A DNA stretch of 64,000 bases. It comes from Morella rubra. Lineage: Eukaryota > Streptophyta > Magnoliopsida > Fagales > Myricaceae. The stretch spans positions 5,902,263 through 5,966,262 of the forward strand of contig CM025852.1 in NCBI GenBank assembly GCA_003952965.2, given 5' to 3'. The translations under genes and the position numbers were made by a program. Positions 37,133-51,307 of this stretch are shown in pieces. Below the pieces are notes generated by a model, which saw only the letters and a list, made by a program, of their open reading frames with translations, was not told the DNA's origin and made no database searches. Every line of letters begins with the position of its first letter. The first letter of the stretch is position 1.

Positions 37133-39440
37133 CTCTCTCTCTCTCTCTCTCTTACCTATTGACACGGGAAGGGAAAAGTGAACCGGAAAGAATGAAGAAA
37201 GAAGGAGATTTTTTGGAAGAGGAAAAGACTTGATCGGTTGGCGACGGCTGATGGGCAATGGTTGCTGATGGATTTAATCAGGGATCTTGTGGGTTGGAAC
37301 TTTGAGACCTGAAACTCAATTACTCCAAACAAGGAAAGACAGACTTACAAAGAAAGAAGAGAAAAATCCTATCTTTCAGTGCCTGATGCACGCTTGTCCA
37401 GTTGGGCTTCCAGTCTTGGTTTTCAAGGGAAAGCTTTTGTTTTGTTTTTTGGGTACTTTAATTTCGGAGATTTGCTTCCATTAGATTTATTTGTTTTTGT
37501 TTGTTTTGCATAAATTTGCTTTTGGTAATTCGCTTCTCCACAGAGAAGGGTCCAATCTTCTCAACTCCGGTTCAAGATCTTTCCAATGCCTCCGAATCCC
37601 AATCCTTTTAGAAGCCGAACCAACCAATCCCTTTTACCTCCTTATCTTGAACATAAAAAAATCTAAAAATAAGTTTCTGAACTTTAATTTAAAAATAAAA
37701 TTTACACCTGAATTTTTTTTAATTTTTAAATTAACATGACTTTTAGAAACAAAATTTTGTCTGAAATTTTAAGGTAAAATTTTAGGATTCTGTGAAAAAT
37801 TAATAAAAAATTAGTGAAAAAGTAAAAAAATTGATAAACAAGAGAAATTTTTATAATGATAATAAAATTTTAAGGAATTAAAATTTTAAAAACAAACCTA
37901 TTTAAGTCTTTTGAATTTTGATATTTCATACAATAAATCTCTCCCTCAAGGTTTCCACGTATACTATGGAGTTAGTACTATGACATATCACTTATTAATA
38001 TAAATACATAGAATATCACGTGTGCGAAGAAAAAAATTAATAAAAAAAATTTCGAGTTAAAAAAAAAGGCAAACATTAAAATTAATCTCTTTTTTCTTGA
38101 CCAAAAAAAAATCCAAAACCCAGGAACTTTTTTCAGAACTTTCCATTCTTAGCATATGATAAATTTAGCAAGACAGAGAAGACTCTGCTGCTCATTAAAT
38201 TGTTTGATCCTATTTTGTCAACGGGCTGCGGTTTGGTTTTCTCAGTTGCTTTTGGCAGCCTTTAAATTTTGATGTCGTGCCTAAGAAGCCTGAAAACGAC
38301 ATTCAAACAGATACCCGTTACCAGAAGTGACTGATTGCCCGACGTTCTCCACTCTTCATGTGCAAGCAAAAACGTTTCGCGTACCAACTACCGACGAGTC
38401 TCGGCTGGATTGAAGGAGAGACCTTGCTCCCAACGTGAAAGGCCAAAAGGTGGTCTCCACGACCTTTCCCAATTAGAACGGAAATCTATGAGGTAAGAAC
38501 TAAGAAAGAGACAGATACACAAACAATAAGTCACTACTATTAATTAAACCTTCAGATCAAGAGTTTATAAATCACTAAATTCTTACGGAAAAGATCCCTT
38601 GTCATGAACAGGACCAAGATCCTCTATAATACATAGTGTCTTTCCGCTTTTGGATAATCCAATTTCTATAATAACTATCAAATTCAAAAAGAGATAAACT
38701 TAATAGAATGGCTTTACAATACTTTAATTTTGCACGTATTAATTGTAGAACAGTATAGATCCTACAATATTCAATGTATATTGTGTTTTTTTCTCTTTTT
38801 GAATTGGACCATCCAATTACAGCTCAACTTCATACCTATGTCACCACAAGAGAGAAAGGTTACAAGCTACTGCCATCCAATGCATTCTCAGAACAATAAG
38901 AAAGCATGACTGCCTCTGAGGAACTAAATTTACAGCAGCTAGCCAACCGGTTGATTTTCACAAAAGTAGCACTGGCATCCCATTCACAATAGGGATGGAT
39001 TCACATCCTATGCATCATGAGTCTTCTAGCCAAATTCTTCGACTATGTTTAGGAATGAGATTGGATCCCATTTTCAGGTATCAAAAACAGGTTAGGAGTC
39101 CAAATTTACCAATCCATGTTTGCAATGTGTCGAGATTCAGTTTTGGTTTTATTAACCGGACTAAATAATGGCTCGGGTTCACTAACGTTGCTAGGGAAAA
39201 CCGTTTTCCCTCTTTTTCCAATCTCTTTGTCCCATTCTCTCTCTCCCCTATGCGACCGAAACTTAGCCCTTCTTTTTCATCTCGTATTTCCATCCAAATC
39301 CCTCTTTTCTAATAGTTGCATTTACTTTTATTTGAGATTTCTACATATTTTCCGTTGATTCCTAGGTAACTATCCCATTACTTTTCACATTTGAGAATTT
39401 AAAAAGCAATCTTTTATATACTAAAATAGTGCTTTGTCAC

Positions 39441-40140
39441 TATACTACATAAAAATGAGTATACGATTCAAAAAGTTAATTTGGTATGAGAAAAAAAATT
39501 GAGAGAGAAATATAAAATAAGCATTGGTACTTTTACGTACAAAAGGTACAAAGGTTAGCTAGATACAAAAATAGTGTTGAAAACTACATAAAATGCATAT
39601 AAGATTAAAACAATTAATTTGGCCTGAAAATAAAAGGGAGAAGAGTATAAAATAATCTCCCATATTGGAGCCCAAAAGTTAAAAAAAGTAAAAAGCTTAC
39701 ATTTTAAGATATACTCGCGAAGCAAGTTAGAGAGTATAAGAAAAGTCATATCTTAAAATAAAACTTATATAATATTCTGTGTGAGGACATAACGAAAATA
39801 TCTTAAAATAAAACTTATTTACATTACAAGTTAGAAAGGATAAGGGAAACAAAAAGGTAACAAAAATAAATATTTTTACATGCTCGCTCTTGCGACTTGG
39901 AGAGCGTGAGGGCAACGAACGTTAAAAAAAAAAAAAAAACCTTGCTAGCTCACACCAGTTGGAGAGCCCGAGGGAAGTGAAAGCTAACGAAAAAAAAAAT
40001 ATTACAAACACGCGCAACCGAGCTCGAGAGCACAACACAAGCCACAGCATAAAAGGCCAGCGAGACGAGTTCACTTCGGCAGAAAGACAACCTAGAGTGG
40101 GTCCCAGACGCTTACTTAATGTAAAAAAAAAAATGAACAT
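39441..40140. repeat. Degenerate direct-repeat zone
   Basis: Segments recur with divergence: CTACATAAAA...TTAATTTGG...TATAAAATAA at 39444-39520 and again at 39582-39655; TATCTTAAAATAAAACTTAT at 39750 and 39800; and a .TTGGAGAGC..GAGGG.A motif at 39896 and 39958. It looks like an eroded tandem array rather than a gene. Confidence 0.5.
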
Positions 40141-40341
40141 TGAGCGGAAAGCATATAACGGATGTTAGTGGATTTGACAATGGGACATTAACTTTATTTC
40201 AAGACAGGACTAAGATTACGAGTAAATCCAATCGTGGGCTTAATATCCAGATAGTTAAAAAAAAAAAAAAAAAAGAAGTAGTGACATATTGCAATACCAT
40301 CTTTAAGACATTACTCAAACTACCAATGTTATACACTTTAC

Positions 40342-40508
40342 ACTAAACTACCCACTTTGACACATTACAAACTACTAATATTAAACACTTTGCACTCCAT
40401 TTGACAATAATACCCTTGAAACAACAATATCTAAGCATTATCGTCATTTTAGTCAAAGTGTTAAAAATTGTAGTTAGAGGGTGCAATATGTCAAAATTGT
40501 AGTTTAGA
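40342..40508. mobile_element. Foldback MITE (short)
   Basis: Left arm CTAAACTACCCACTTTGACA pairs with the reversed right arm CTAAACTACAATTTTGACAT. Both continue to an AACACTTTG block about 45 bp in. Total about 167 bp, non-coding, similar in style to the 5101 and 29403 elements. Confidence 0.6.
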
Positions 40509-40893
40509 CGCGGGACTGAATTCGCTGTGTGACGCAGGATGATCTCCAATGATCCTTTCAGAAAGCAAATTCTCTGTCTCACCTGACTCAGCCTCCAATG
40601 ATGCTGTCTGGACGAGAACTATTGGTCTGACCATTGCTCAAATGGCAAAGACCCTTGCTCTCAATGTTGCTCTCTATTTCAGTATAGGACAAACTATTGG
40701 TTTACATGAATTGCAAATGTTTAGCTGGGGAACCTTATAAGAGAGCTGCTGTGACCAAACGGAAATGAATTGGGAGAAGGCTTCACGCAAGTCCATGGAA
40801 GAAGAAAATTTACAATCAGTTATTACCCATGTAGTGAAATTTACACTATCAACAGCTCACCAATCAATTTCACTGGGAAACGAAAATGAACAA

Positions 40894-40899
40894 TTTATT
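40894..40899 (-). terminator. Possible polyadenylation signal of COG6
   Basis: AATAAA on the minus strand, about 180 nt after the COG6 stop codon, in AT-rich context. Confidence 0.4.
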
Positions 40900-41079
40900 T
40901 CTTATGTCAAAAAACAGCTCATCTATAAACTGCATACAAAAGAATATCAACAGTAAGTTCACTGGAAAATACAACTTGCTTGTTGGGAAAAAAAGAGTTT
41001 TTTTAAAAGTATGAATCTGGTAATAAGACAAGAAAATAACACTTTCTATAATTACAGAAACCAATGGTTTTATAGAGCT

Positions 41080-44000
41080 TCATATTCCTAAAATGGTCCT
41101 TATCTGATCTGGAGGATGCCTTGCCAGTGACTTGGGGTCTGGATAGCGATTCTCAGGGTCCATAATTGCCTTGTATATAAGCTCATAAGATTCAGCCAGT
41201 GACTGAGCCACCTGGATACAAGCTTCCGAACGCAGCTTTGGAACCTGCATCTGCTCAAATTCCGGCAGAGAACTCTCACTTCCCAAAATAAGCCCAAAGA
41301 AAGCCTTCAAGCACTCTGAAAGAGACGCTGGGGATGTTTCCTCTATCTCTGCTAATGGGCCCCCATCTTCTGTATGGGTGGCCTTCTTGTTGAGTGAACT
41401 ACGGAAGTGATCCATCTTTTGCGACAAGCCACATCTTCTTAAGATGGCATCAACTTCTCTTTCCACAAGGACGCGCAGATGATTATCTATCATTGCTCCC
41501 AGGTTCTTCACATATTCAGCTGCAACCTCATGGCCATATAATGGTTGTTGGATAGCAGACAAACAGTTGATGAGGAAGATCTTTGAAGGAGTTTCATTAC
41601 TCTGCAAAAGTCCATCATGTAGGAATTATTACATCATTGTTTTGAACATTCAAAAGAGAAAAAAGGAAGAAAGACAAGAAAAATTGTCCATAACCAGGGA
41701 ATAAAGATATAAGAAAACTTCAGGGGTAGAAAGCAATGAACAGTAATTAGAAAAAAAAAAAAAGCAATTATGGCTTCATGCAGGTGAGCACTCTATTTAT
41801 ACGATCAAAAAACTTGACAGGGAAAGGGCTCAGAACCGCATATTAGAATTGGCAAAGTAACACTGGGATCTGTAAAGCAGAAACACAGAGAGGACACAGT
41901 AAAGCACGGACCTGGGAGGATGGAGCAGAGGTGCTGCTGGATAAAATAGCCTCAACTGATGATTTATTTATCTGACCTGAGTCAGAACTTGTTCTACTTC
42001 GTCTTGATGAGTAACTGGCTCCCTTGGACTTGTGCGCTTCTGCTGCTTGCTCACACATCTGCAATGACTGTAAATTGTTAATGTTGTTCTGATATTAAAT
42101 GAGCTCAGCGGTAGAGCATGCCCCATATAATTTACAGAAGAAGAGACAATAACAGTCCTTGAGTTTGTACTCCAATGACAAAACAAATAAATGAAGACCT
42201 AATAGCCACATGGAGTAACTCAGCGTGTTTGAAAAGTCCAGAAAAAAGAGTTTCCCTATAAAGAAGGTAATTGGAAAAGAAATTGTTGACTGCAACCTTT
42301 TGCACTGTGGTAACCTGATCAAACAGGTTGACTCCACAAGTTTGGCTTACAAGGCTCAGCATGCCAGCCTGAAGCTCTTAACTGAGTGAACTATCCTACT
42401 TATAGGCTTCATGTGCTTGCAGGATTATACCATCCCACAATTGACACATACCCGTACATTAAAAATCATCTTCATAGAGGATGAGATACTATGAATAATT
42501 AAGCACACTGAAAAAATTGTGCTTCTTGTTAAAGCATTATTCAAATTATCATGCATAAGAAATCTACCAGTATGTCAAGAGAAAACAACCTGAATAATAG
42601 GATCAAGTAAGGCAGATATCACTGGATCAAAATTCCCTGAAGCAGGAATCATTGTACTGTTGTGTGTCTCGATTATTTCAAGAAGCATGGAGATTCCTTC
42701 TCTTACTGCTGGCGGAGGGGAAAGATCAACAGCAACAAGGGGAGGATAACGTAAAAGCTTTTCTCCTCGAGTTCTAAGAATATCAAAAAATGTTTTCTGA
42801 GCTGCATCTTTGAGCGCCCAAAGTGTATTGCAAAGAGCTGTGTCTCTCCCAAGTAAATCTGATATCTACAAGTCAATGCACAGTTATAACAAGGCATCTA
42901 GGACAATCAGTAATTATCAATACCAGAAAAGAGCTCAACTCACAGTGTAGCTGTAGAACTCCAGGGTATTACTGAGTTTATATGAGATCATAATATTAGG
43001 TTGAGACTGCAAAACTTGTTCAACCCTCACTTTAAATGGCCGGCAAACTCCTTCAAAAATCCTATCTAGAACAAATGTCAAATCAGATTCCATCTTCCCA
43101 AAATCACTCTCCGAGCTCTGCGAAAATCGGTTTGCAGTTGGTCCACTATCTACCACAGCATCTGGATCGAGCAGTACAAGAACGAGTTCTCGTTCAGATG
43201 CTAAGGCCTGATTAGAGAGCAAGAAGAAAATACACACATAAAAAATAATGAAGGCGGCACTAGAAAAGGCCAGAACCAAAAATCAGAAAGCATTCATGTC
43301 ACACCTGATGGAGCCACCCTAGCATGTCACCTACATATCGTAAAGGATCATGAGCATGTACTTCAATGGGTCGAGGCAGTCCACCAGGTCCTCCACGAGT
43401 CAGAGCACTTATAAACCTTCTAAACAATGCATTATGTCTCATATTTGCCACCTGTAAGGTTAATAAATAATCATTTTATAGCAAATTACAGGAGAAACCA
43501 TGAGGCATGTCATATTTTTAAGTTTATTGATTGTCAAGCTATCAACCAAGTCACCTCTTCTGCACAATACTTGAAAAGGACAGGCCGCTCCCTGAGGCAG
43601 CGAACCGCTGTTTTCAAAAGCTCGCTAACCTCAGGATTATCAGTGTCGCCCAACTGTCTACATTCTGCCTGAACCCACCTGGACAAAATGTTCAAAAAAT
43701 GAAATATGATAAGAAATAAACCACTAAGTAGCAGCTAATATGATTAAACCTATTCACTCACTAGACAATGAAACACACTGGAGGAGACATTAAATTGAAG
43801 AAGATTGGAAATGAGAAGCAGAAAATATTTTTCTTCTATCAAGTGCCCCAGCAAACATGTAACTGTCTGTTAGGACACAAACACGTAACTGTCTTTTAGG
43901 ACACGAGCTTGAAGAGTCAGCAAACCCAATCCTCATCGTGTGGATGCTGACAAGTAAAGATCAGTTGGGGGGGCAAGAAGATGTAGGTTTATGGGATTGT

Positions 44001-45943
44001 GCATGAAGCAAGTTGCATATGGTCGAGGGTTATTAGTTCACGGTTTAAGAGTTCATGTGCAGATAGTTAATAACAGTTGTTAGCAGTTCTATGTATCATG
44101 TGTTGGTAACTGTCTTATGTTTCAGGACTCTAATTACTAGGAAGGTCAGTTTGTTGCATGTTGTAAGCAGGGTTTTCTTCCACCCAAACTGTAGATGCTA
44201 TTGAAGCTTCATGTGATTGCAATTCCATCTCTGGTCACATTCAGCCTATGAAAATTAGCCTGCAGAGCAAGAGAAAGAGCAAGACTAGCAGTTCTAGGAT
44301 AACTTCGGGTCCAAGAGTTACGAAGCACTATCAGAGAAAACAAAAGGGTAAATAACTAACAGATAAACAATCAAGAGCGCTTCTCAAGTCTTACCATCCA
44401 GGTTCAGGATTTAATTCACAATCAAAAGGGAAGGGAGCTTGCTAGTGCCTCCAACTGCAACAGCAAACCCCGTCCAGCAGATAGAGGTAACTTTTTCTTC
44501 TAGTTTAGTGGAATTACGTTACTTATGGTCAATCACAATGGCAATAATAATGTATTCAAAGCTTTCAATAAAATGATTGTGTAAAACGCAATTATTTTGT
44601 CACATTTTTAAAGGGTTATCAGACATTCTACACACTAAGCAAAGAACCTAAGAGAAACAAATTGCAACCAGAGAAAATATTCCACATTTCAGCCAAAAAC
44701 TTCAATGCAATAGCTGAAAAGGCAAGTAATAAAGTTGAACAAACCAGACGGAGATATTTACCGAAAGAAGAAGGGAAGAGAGAATGTGCAACAGCTAAAG
44801 AAAAGCATCAATTAATGGAAGAAAACCACAATTCAAACGGTTGTGCATTAAAGAGACGAATACCAACTCCATTGTGAACAATAGCTCACAGGAATAACAG
44901 CATGAAGAGAAAAACGAGTTAGTTCCACGAACAAGAGATCCAATGTTCAAAAAAAGGGGGTCAGATCCGAATTCATTTCTTCTGCCAAATTTCGAAGGGA
45001 AGAAGAGGGACAAACAAATACACATTTCGAAGGAATTGTTCTGTGTCAGAGAAGTGTCACCTGCACAAGCGCTCATAAGCTCCTTCTTGGTATACAGCCA
45101 TCATATCCATGAGCTCCAACCCTGCCCGCTGTTAAGACTCGCTAAAGTGAGTGGTAATTGTCAATCTAATTCACATTTTTAACAGACGCAGGAAAAAACA
45201 AAGTTAAACCTGGTGATGTGTCCTCAGCAATATCTTGCAGTTGGCATGAATTTCTTGCACATGAGAAAGTGCTTTGAAAAACTTATCACTGAGCTCTTCA
45301 TCCCTCAGGGCATTTACCTACAAATTCGAAAACCATTAGAAATAAACAAGTGCAGCCGGACAAATGCATATTTTTGATCCAGAATGCACAGTAATAAGAC
45401 AAACGAACACATAGGAAAGAAATCTAAAACCTCCTCGTTGGAGAGCTGATAATCACGAAGGAAGCACGAAGCGATCTCTTGTCTTTGTGTAGTGGCTTCA
45501 AGTTCCTGTTTGAGCATCTCTGTGGTGCTTATAATATCTCCTGTACTGACAATGCAACTGTTCAATGCTTTTGCGATCCTACCATGAAGCAAAGACACAC
45601 AAGTCAGGCTGTCAGCTGAGATCTCGGCTCATCTTATCTCCCCTCACGCAAATACAAACGCATACCTGTCGCAACAATCGGAAAGCGCAGTGACTTCGCC
45701 TTCGATGCTATCGAGAGCTTTCTGGGCGGCATCGGAAGCTTGGAGGAATTCAAGGTTGATGGAGAGGGCGCGTGTCTCGATGGCGGACCTCAAATTGCGA
45801 CGAGACCGAGCGGTGTTCTCCGTGTAGAATGTCGACAAAGTATTCAGGGACGACACCAGATCCGGAGTGTCCGTCCGACACTCCAACACCTTCTTCAGCT
45901 TCCGGGATAGCCCCGGCGCCAATCCCACCGCCGACGTCCCCAT
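41080..45943 (-). CDS. COG6: Conserved oligomeric Golgi complex subunit 6
   Basis: Subunit of lobe B of the COG tethering complex, which steers retrograde vesicles within the Golgi and keeps glycosylation enzymes in place. Ten exons on the minus strand: 45943-45666, 45578-45431, 45317-45210, 45128-45061, 43678-43555, 43451-43305, 43207-42944, 42865-42590, 42058-41912 and 41601-41080. They give 693 residues (Arabidopsis about 680), all phases closing. N-terminal [20 protein letters not shown] and helical repeats are typical; later [20 protein letters not shown] and [13 protein letters not shown] are COG6 signatures. The C-terminus ends [19 protein letters not shown]. Exon 9 (residues about 472-520) is a Ser-rich, low-complexity insert and may vary. 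Intron 4 is 1.4 kb and holds a 25-bp direct duplication (about 43858-43908). A single-copy housekeeping gene; no defect seen. Confidence 0.95.
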
Positions 45944-48460
45944 GTCTCTGTGTCTCTCTCGATCAACTGCACTCAGGCGGACAGTACCTTCAGTAAAAAC
46001 TGAGACCCTCAAGGAAGAGCGTCGGCCCACACAAAGCCCAACCCCCAAATCGTTTGTATCTTTTCGTCTCGTGTGGGCCGGACCATTATGGGATCGTTAG
46101 AAAACTATTGAGATGGCCCAGACATGAGGGACAAAAGTCTGCAAGACACGGCCAATATCCCACGCGTAACCTTGGCCCTTACCAAAATCCAATTCCAATA
46201 CAGCTTGTGTCCATCTAAATCCAATCTCATATTTTTACTTCCTTACTTCTACTAAGAAGCTGTCGATGTAGGACTTTATTTTTATAAAACTTATCTTGCA
46301 TTCATTTTCTTTTTTCATTCTATATGTGATTCAGGATGTCACACAGCTTAATTGCACTGACGTCATTGTAAACTTCGAACCTGACCAACTCAAGTAAAAT
46401 AAAGCGTTAGAATAATTTTCGACGCAAATTGGTCGTTCGGACGCTACTTTAATTTGGCCATATATATAATATAGCACATGTCTACTCTTGACTTAGCCAG
46501 AGAGGATATTGTGATGGAGGAATACATCAACAGGGTAGTTTATGAGAAAGGGTATTAGTCGATAGAAGCAATTTTTGGCTACAAAAGTTTTAGGAACCCA
46601 TGATTTATCTAATACTCTCACTAATAATTTTTACACTGAAATACAAGTCACCAAGTTTCAAAAGGGAAATAGATCATGTTGTTCATCACCTGTTTCCTAC
46701 ATCCATATTAACATTGATCAACATAGATAATTAGTCATATATTTTGGATTCAACGGCTCTTTTTCCTTTTTATCTTTTTAAATTATGGTTGCCAAAAGAT
46801 ATTTAATGTTCTGACTGATGAATTAACTATTAAGTAGTAGACGATAAATATATTTATTAGAGCAAGCTTAATTAGTAGTCTGAATATAACATATTACGAT
46901 TTACGACACCACTTTAACGTAATAACTCAATTTTGTAGATCTATATATATATATATATATCCAAGAATATTACATTATGCTTTTGATTATGATAGAAGAT
47001 TCCAACTAAGGTTTTGATATAATCATTGATTAAGATCCCACTTTAACTTTTTTTACCACTTTAACCTACCCATTGAGCTCTACATGATTAGGATCTAGTT
47101 AGGTTACATCACTTTATGATGATTATTACCAAAATTATACAGAAGAACTTAACCACTAATTCAAGTATATGCTTTAAAAAGAATCTTCTAAGCGTCATGA
47201 TTTCTGGTACTAGTCCATGCTTAATTAGTTCGCACATGCGTGGAGCACTGGCCGAGTAAATGGCCGCTATGGGGATTGGGGTTACGTCAACATGATCGAT
47301 GTGTGTTGTGGATATGAGTCGAAGCTGGGGAATTAGCCCCTTATTAATTGGTTTGATGGAGAGTTGCTAATCATCACATCACCTTTCACAAGGAGAGGGA
47401 TCTCATTAGCCCGATTTAGTTGTATGGCTTTGGTTAAGTCTCTTCTGAGACGTAAGTTCTAGCGGATCATTAGGGTGTACTACCATATATGGTTAAAGTA
47501 CCCCAGTATAAGAATATATCTGGCCGATTTCCTTTGTCCTTTTTGTCGAAGAGAAAACAATTAACACCACTGTAATTAAAGATAGATTTTGGTTCTTATG
47601 ATCTCCTGTTTACTGCTTTTTCTACAAATTACTGTACATGCATGTTCCAGATGCAACAGAATATATTCACCAAAGTTTCTCCGATCCGGCGCCAGTCATC
47701 GAGATCAGTACACTGTACTACAGTACTTCCAATTTTCTTTCTTTTGATGGGATCAAGAGAAAGAAATTCCGGCATTATCAAATGCTCATGAGGCCGAAAA
47801 GCATGACTAGTTCAATGCGGGAATTAAGCTCATTCCGCAATATAATGATGCATATATGTGAGACGTCCCTTTAGCATATTGTCTTTATGAATTATGATCA
47901 GCGCACGAGGAGGCCGACACTGAGTGAGCATGAGGCTGTCTTTGTGAGGCAGCACATGAGGAGAACACTCAGTCGACAATGATGGAATTAAAACATCTGC
48001 TAAAAGTGTACTGAGATGATGCCTAGCTAGCTATATATGCTTTTCTGGGTGCCATTTTTGTAGAAAAGAAGGATGTCGGATAACCCTACAGGTGGAGTGA
48101 AGGGTGGAAGAGGTAGATCCTGCCCTATCTATCTATGCCTCAGTGGAGATCGAATGGTACAAGCTATGAGTAGCTATCTCTAGTCCCTTTAGTGAGATTA
48201 CACATTAATTCCTACGCACACCCCTGCCCACGTGATTGATTCCAAATGATGCCTCTGCCACCAATCCACCAAGAGAGACAGATAGAGAGAGAGATAGAGG
48301 CATGCAGTAATGGTGGGATGATGTGGACGCCGGGAATGAAATGTATGGATTGCAAAGTCTGAGTTAATAATTTTATCAAAAGATTTTTGTAGACAGCAGA
48401 ACCCATGAAACCACGCGTGTGCCTCTCGTTGATCAGCTCCTGGATTCCTTTGCTTTAGTT

Positions 48461-48480
48461 GGAGTATAGTACTATACTCC
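48461..48480. repeat. 20-bp perfect palindrome
   Basis: GGAGTATAGTACTATACTCC is its own reverse complement with no spacer. It could extrude a cruciform or bind a dimeric factor; nothing nearby assigns a role. Confidence 0.95.
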
Positions 48481-49706
48481 CACTCATTCAACGCAATCTG
48501 TATTTCTCCTTTATTCTCGGTCCTTCTTCTTGCGGTAAATGATGTTCTGAATGCAATCTGTACAGTGCAGTGCTTAGTGAACGAAAAAAAGTTGAACTTA
48601 ATTAAACTGAAAAAATTGGTCTAATCAGCTTGTAGTGTTTTTTATGCCTAGCTAGCCAAGAAAAGGAGTACGAAAAACGGTGGTTTTTTTTAACCAGTCC
48701 AACAAATGGGGATCCGCTTTGATGAAGGCCTAAGGATCGATAAAGGTTAGAATTCTGAAATTAGGTGGGGGACAAACTATAGTTGAAGATTTCTTGGGGG
48801 GCACAATTAATAGAACAAAATTAAAAACTTATAACCAGGTAATTTAATAAGATTTCTTAGGGGGCGAGGAAGACGAAAGAAAACGAAAAGGCTGGAAGGT
48901 GGAATCAAGAGTACTCATGAAGAGTGGGAGGAGAGACTAGAAAAAAGAATGGAGAGGCGAATCTCTTTCTCCTTTTTCTCCTTTGCTGGAAGCTTTAAAT
49001 AATTAACGGAGACTAGAGTCTCTCGCAAAAGAGAAGGGATTAACTAAATATTAGCTTTAATTAATTGATGGTTGCCCTCTTAAATCAATGTTTAATTATT
49101 TTTCCTTAATCTAATCTAATCATTAAAAGTGCATAATTTTCTATAAGCAGCACATATATATCTCTTGTTAATTAGTTGAAACATTGTATGTAATTGTTTG
49201 GCTTGACTAAATGCCTAGAGTTAATTATGAAAAGTAGTACTGGTGGAGTATTTAAACAGTGGATATAGAAACGAGAATATTCTAGGAAAGCAAATATTTT
49301 AAAGCGATCGAAAGTTAGAGAATCTGAATGAGATTTTAGTAACATGCCCACAACATATGCAAGTAATTGTTATATATTATCGGCTTGTGGAGCCTCCCAC
49401 CTTCTAGTTACATAAAGCTCAATTCTGACCTAGCTAGCAGTCTGCGAGGTATATATATATGCCACATGCAATTAAACTCAAAGAACTTACTACATCTGTT
49501 AATTAGCGTTGGGGAGGCTAAAACTGCAATCCAGCTCGCTCTATAGTGATGACATTCACACCTCATTACAAATGCACTTCCTAGCTCGTGAATTGTCAAG
49601 GATCTTATCTCTTGTTAGTATAAATTCTCGTGTAAAACCTTGCCAAATGAACCCCCGCCATTGTCGACTTTCCTTTTCTACTGGTTGTATTAGCTTGTTG
49701 CTCTAT

Positions 49707-50100
49707 GTGGGTTATCTGTTTTTTGTGAGCATCTGAATGGCCTTTTGGCTCCCTACCTCTTGGCCGGTCACCTCCACAGAGGATCTGATTGAGCCTTTAG
49801 AGGATGTAACTGAGGTCTTTAAACCTTCTTCATGAATATAAACGAACGTCCTATTATGATAAACAAAATAAAAAAAGATAATGGCCATGTCTATGTACTA
49901 TTTGTGGGTTATCTATTTTTTGTGAGCATCTGTATGGCCTCTTGGCTCCCCCACTTTTGGTCGGTTGCCTCTACGAAGGATTTGATTAATCTTTTAAAGC
50001 GTGTAACTGAGGTCTTTAAATCTCTTTCATAATATGAAAGAACGACCTGTTACGATAAATAAAATAAAAAAAGATAATGGCCACGTCTATGTACTATTTG
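49707..50100. repeat. Two-copy tandem duplication, period about 197 bp
   Basis: Unit 1 starts GTGGGTTATCTGTTTTTTGT at 49707 and unit 2 at 49904 (GTGGGTTATCTATTTTTTGT). Both contain GTAACTGAGGTCTTTAAA and an AAAATAAAAAAAGATAATGG block; the unit end repeats once more at 50073-50100. The A-rich part may be the old tail of a retrotransposed sequence. No coding frame recognised. Confidence 0.85.
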
Positions 50101-51307
50101 TTTCTTTTTTCTTTTATGTTATCTGCGTCCCTATTAAGGCGAAGCAGATAAAAGTACTTGAATCCAGGATAGTGCTGGTCGATCTTGATGGGGTTTGTTT
50201 GTTCTCCAATCTGTGTGAGGGCGTGTGAGAGAGAGAGATCAGAGACAAGAGACATAGAGGAGAATATGCAGATCTGAGGGAGGTTGCTGTAAGTGGGGAG
50301 AAGCAATATGATAATTGGGATCATTATGAGACTTTGAAAATCTATCTAGTCTAACCAGAATGTTTATACGCTTAGAAAGCACGCGGATAGCATAATCCCC
50401 TTCTCAGTCTCACGTAAGCAGAAACCACTACTGACAAAACATTAGGTAATTTATCTTCTGCTCAATCTTCAGTGAGATACTGAGTTGGGACCTCTACCAC
50501 TTGGCCCTCGTGCAACTCATCAGTTAGAGCTAGCTAGCGGACCACGACTTGCACAATCACTACCGTACAAAACTAGGGATTCTTTTAGTTGATGGTGGAT
50601 GAATAAAATATACTGGGGATATTGATCCCTTGTTCTTAGCCTATCATCTTTTCAGTGAAGGTTTTACTACTCTCGCGATTGCCTCTCAGGATATGTTTAT
50701 CTAATGCTCCTTCAACTTGGACGCTAACACACATCATTCCCACTCAAGGCTGAAGCGGCCTGATCTCATCTCCCTTTCTTTATGTAGCTTATCACAATCT
50801 CTTCGTGTCCGTTACAGCCGTAAGCTTAACACTAATTGGCGCAACCAAAATCTTACAAACTTTTGCTTGTTTACGTGCTGCTGCAACTAGCTAGCGATAA
50901 AATTCACTGAGCTAGCAAAAGATCTTATGCTTCTCATGCGGGAAAAGCAACTTAGATTGCTCTGCTCCAGGCCTGCACATTGAGACCAACTCTAGAAACA
51001 AGATGAAGTACTGAACATCTTGGAAAAAAAAAAATTGGAGACATGCAGGGCCCTAGTGATAGATGATCTTCCATGAAATGTACCTTGGAGGGAGATATGA
51101 ATCTTGCCAAATAATTGATAAAAAGACTCCCTATCCGCACCCTATATAAGCATGATGTATTAAGTAGGACCATTTCGGCCTGGTACCCATAATAGATCTG
51201 ACTTCTAAGAATTAGATAGCTAGTCATGGAGGAAAGCTACTTGTACTATTCGAAGTAGAAGATGAAAAAGGCCATCAAGCCGTTTGTTTTGTTCACTTTA
51301 GTTCAGA

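Larger units (their letters stand above)
37280..41060. other. Gene-free region between the WAT1-like promoter and COG6 3' end
   Basis: Contains AT-rich DNA, a degenerate direct-repeat zone (39441-40140), and a foldback MITE (40342-40508). A short inverted pair (CAAATTCAAAAAGAGA near 38689 and its complement near 38797) may be another old MITE. No exon recognised. Confidence 0.55.

Noticed and set aside
37720-37900. AAAATTTT-rich block ending AAAACAAACC like the hAT-style MITE ends
   Set aside because: A matching left end could not be found, so a bounded element is not supported.
40549-40740. 63-codon open frame resembling a secreted or membrane peptide
   Set aside because: No family resemblance, no splice partners, and it directly follows a MITE end.
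44000-44230. LTR-like wording (TTAATAACAGTTGTTAGCAG) in COG6 intron 4
   Set aside because: No terminal pair, primer site or purine tract could be found, so an LTR call is not supported.
49780-49800. Partial resemblance to miR171 (TGATTGAGCC)
   Set aside because: The match stops after ten bases and no hairpin partner exists nearby.
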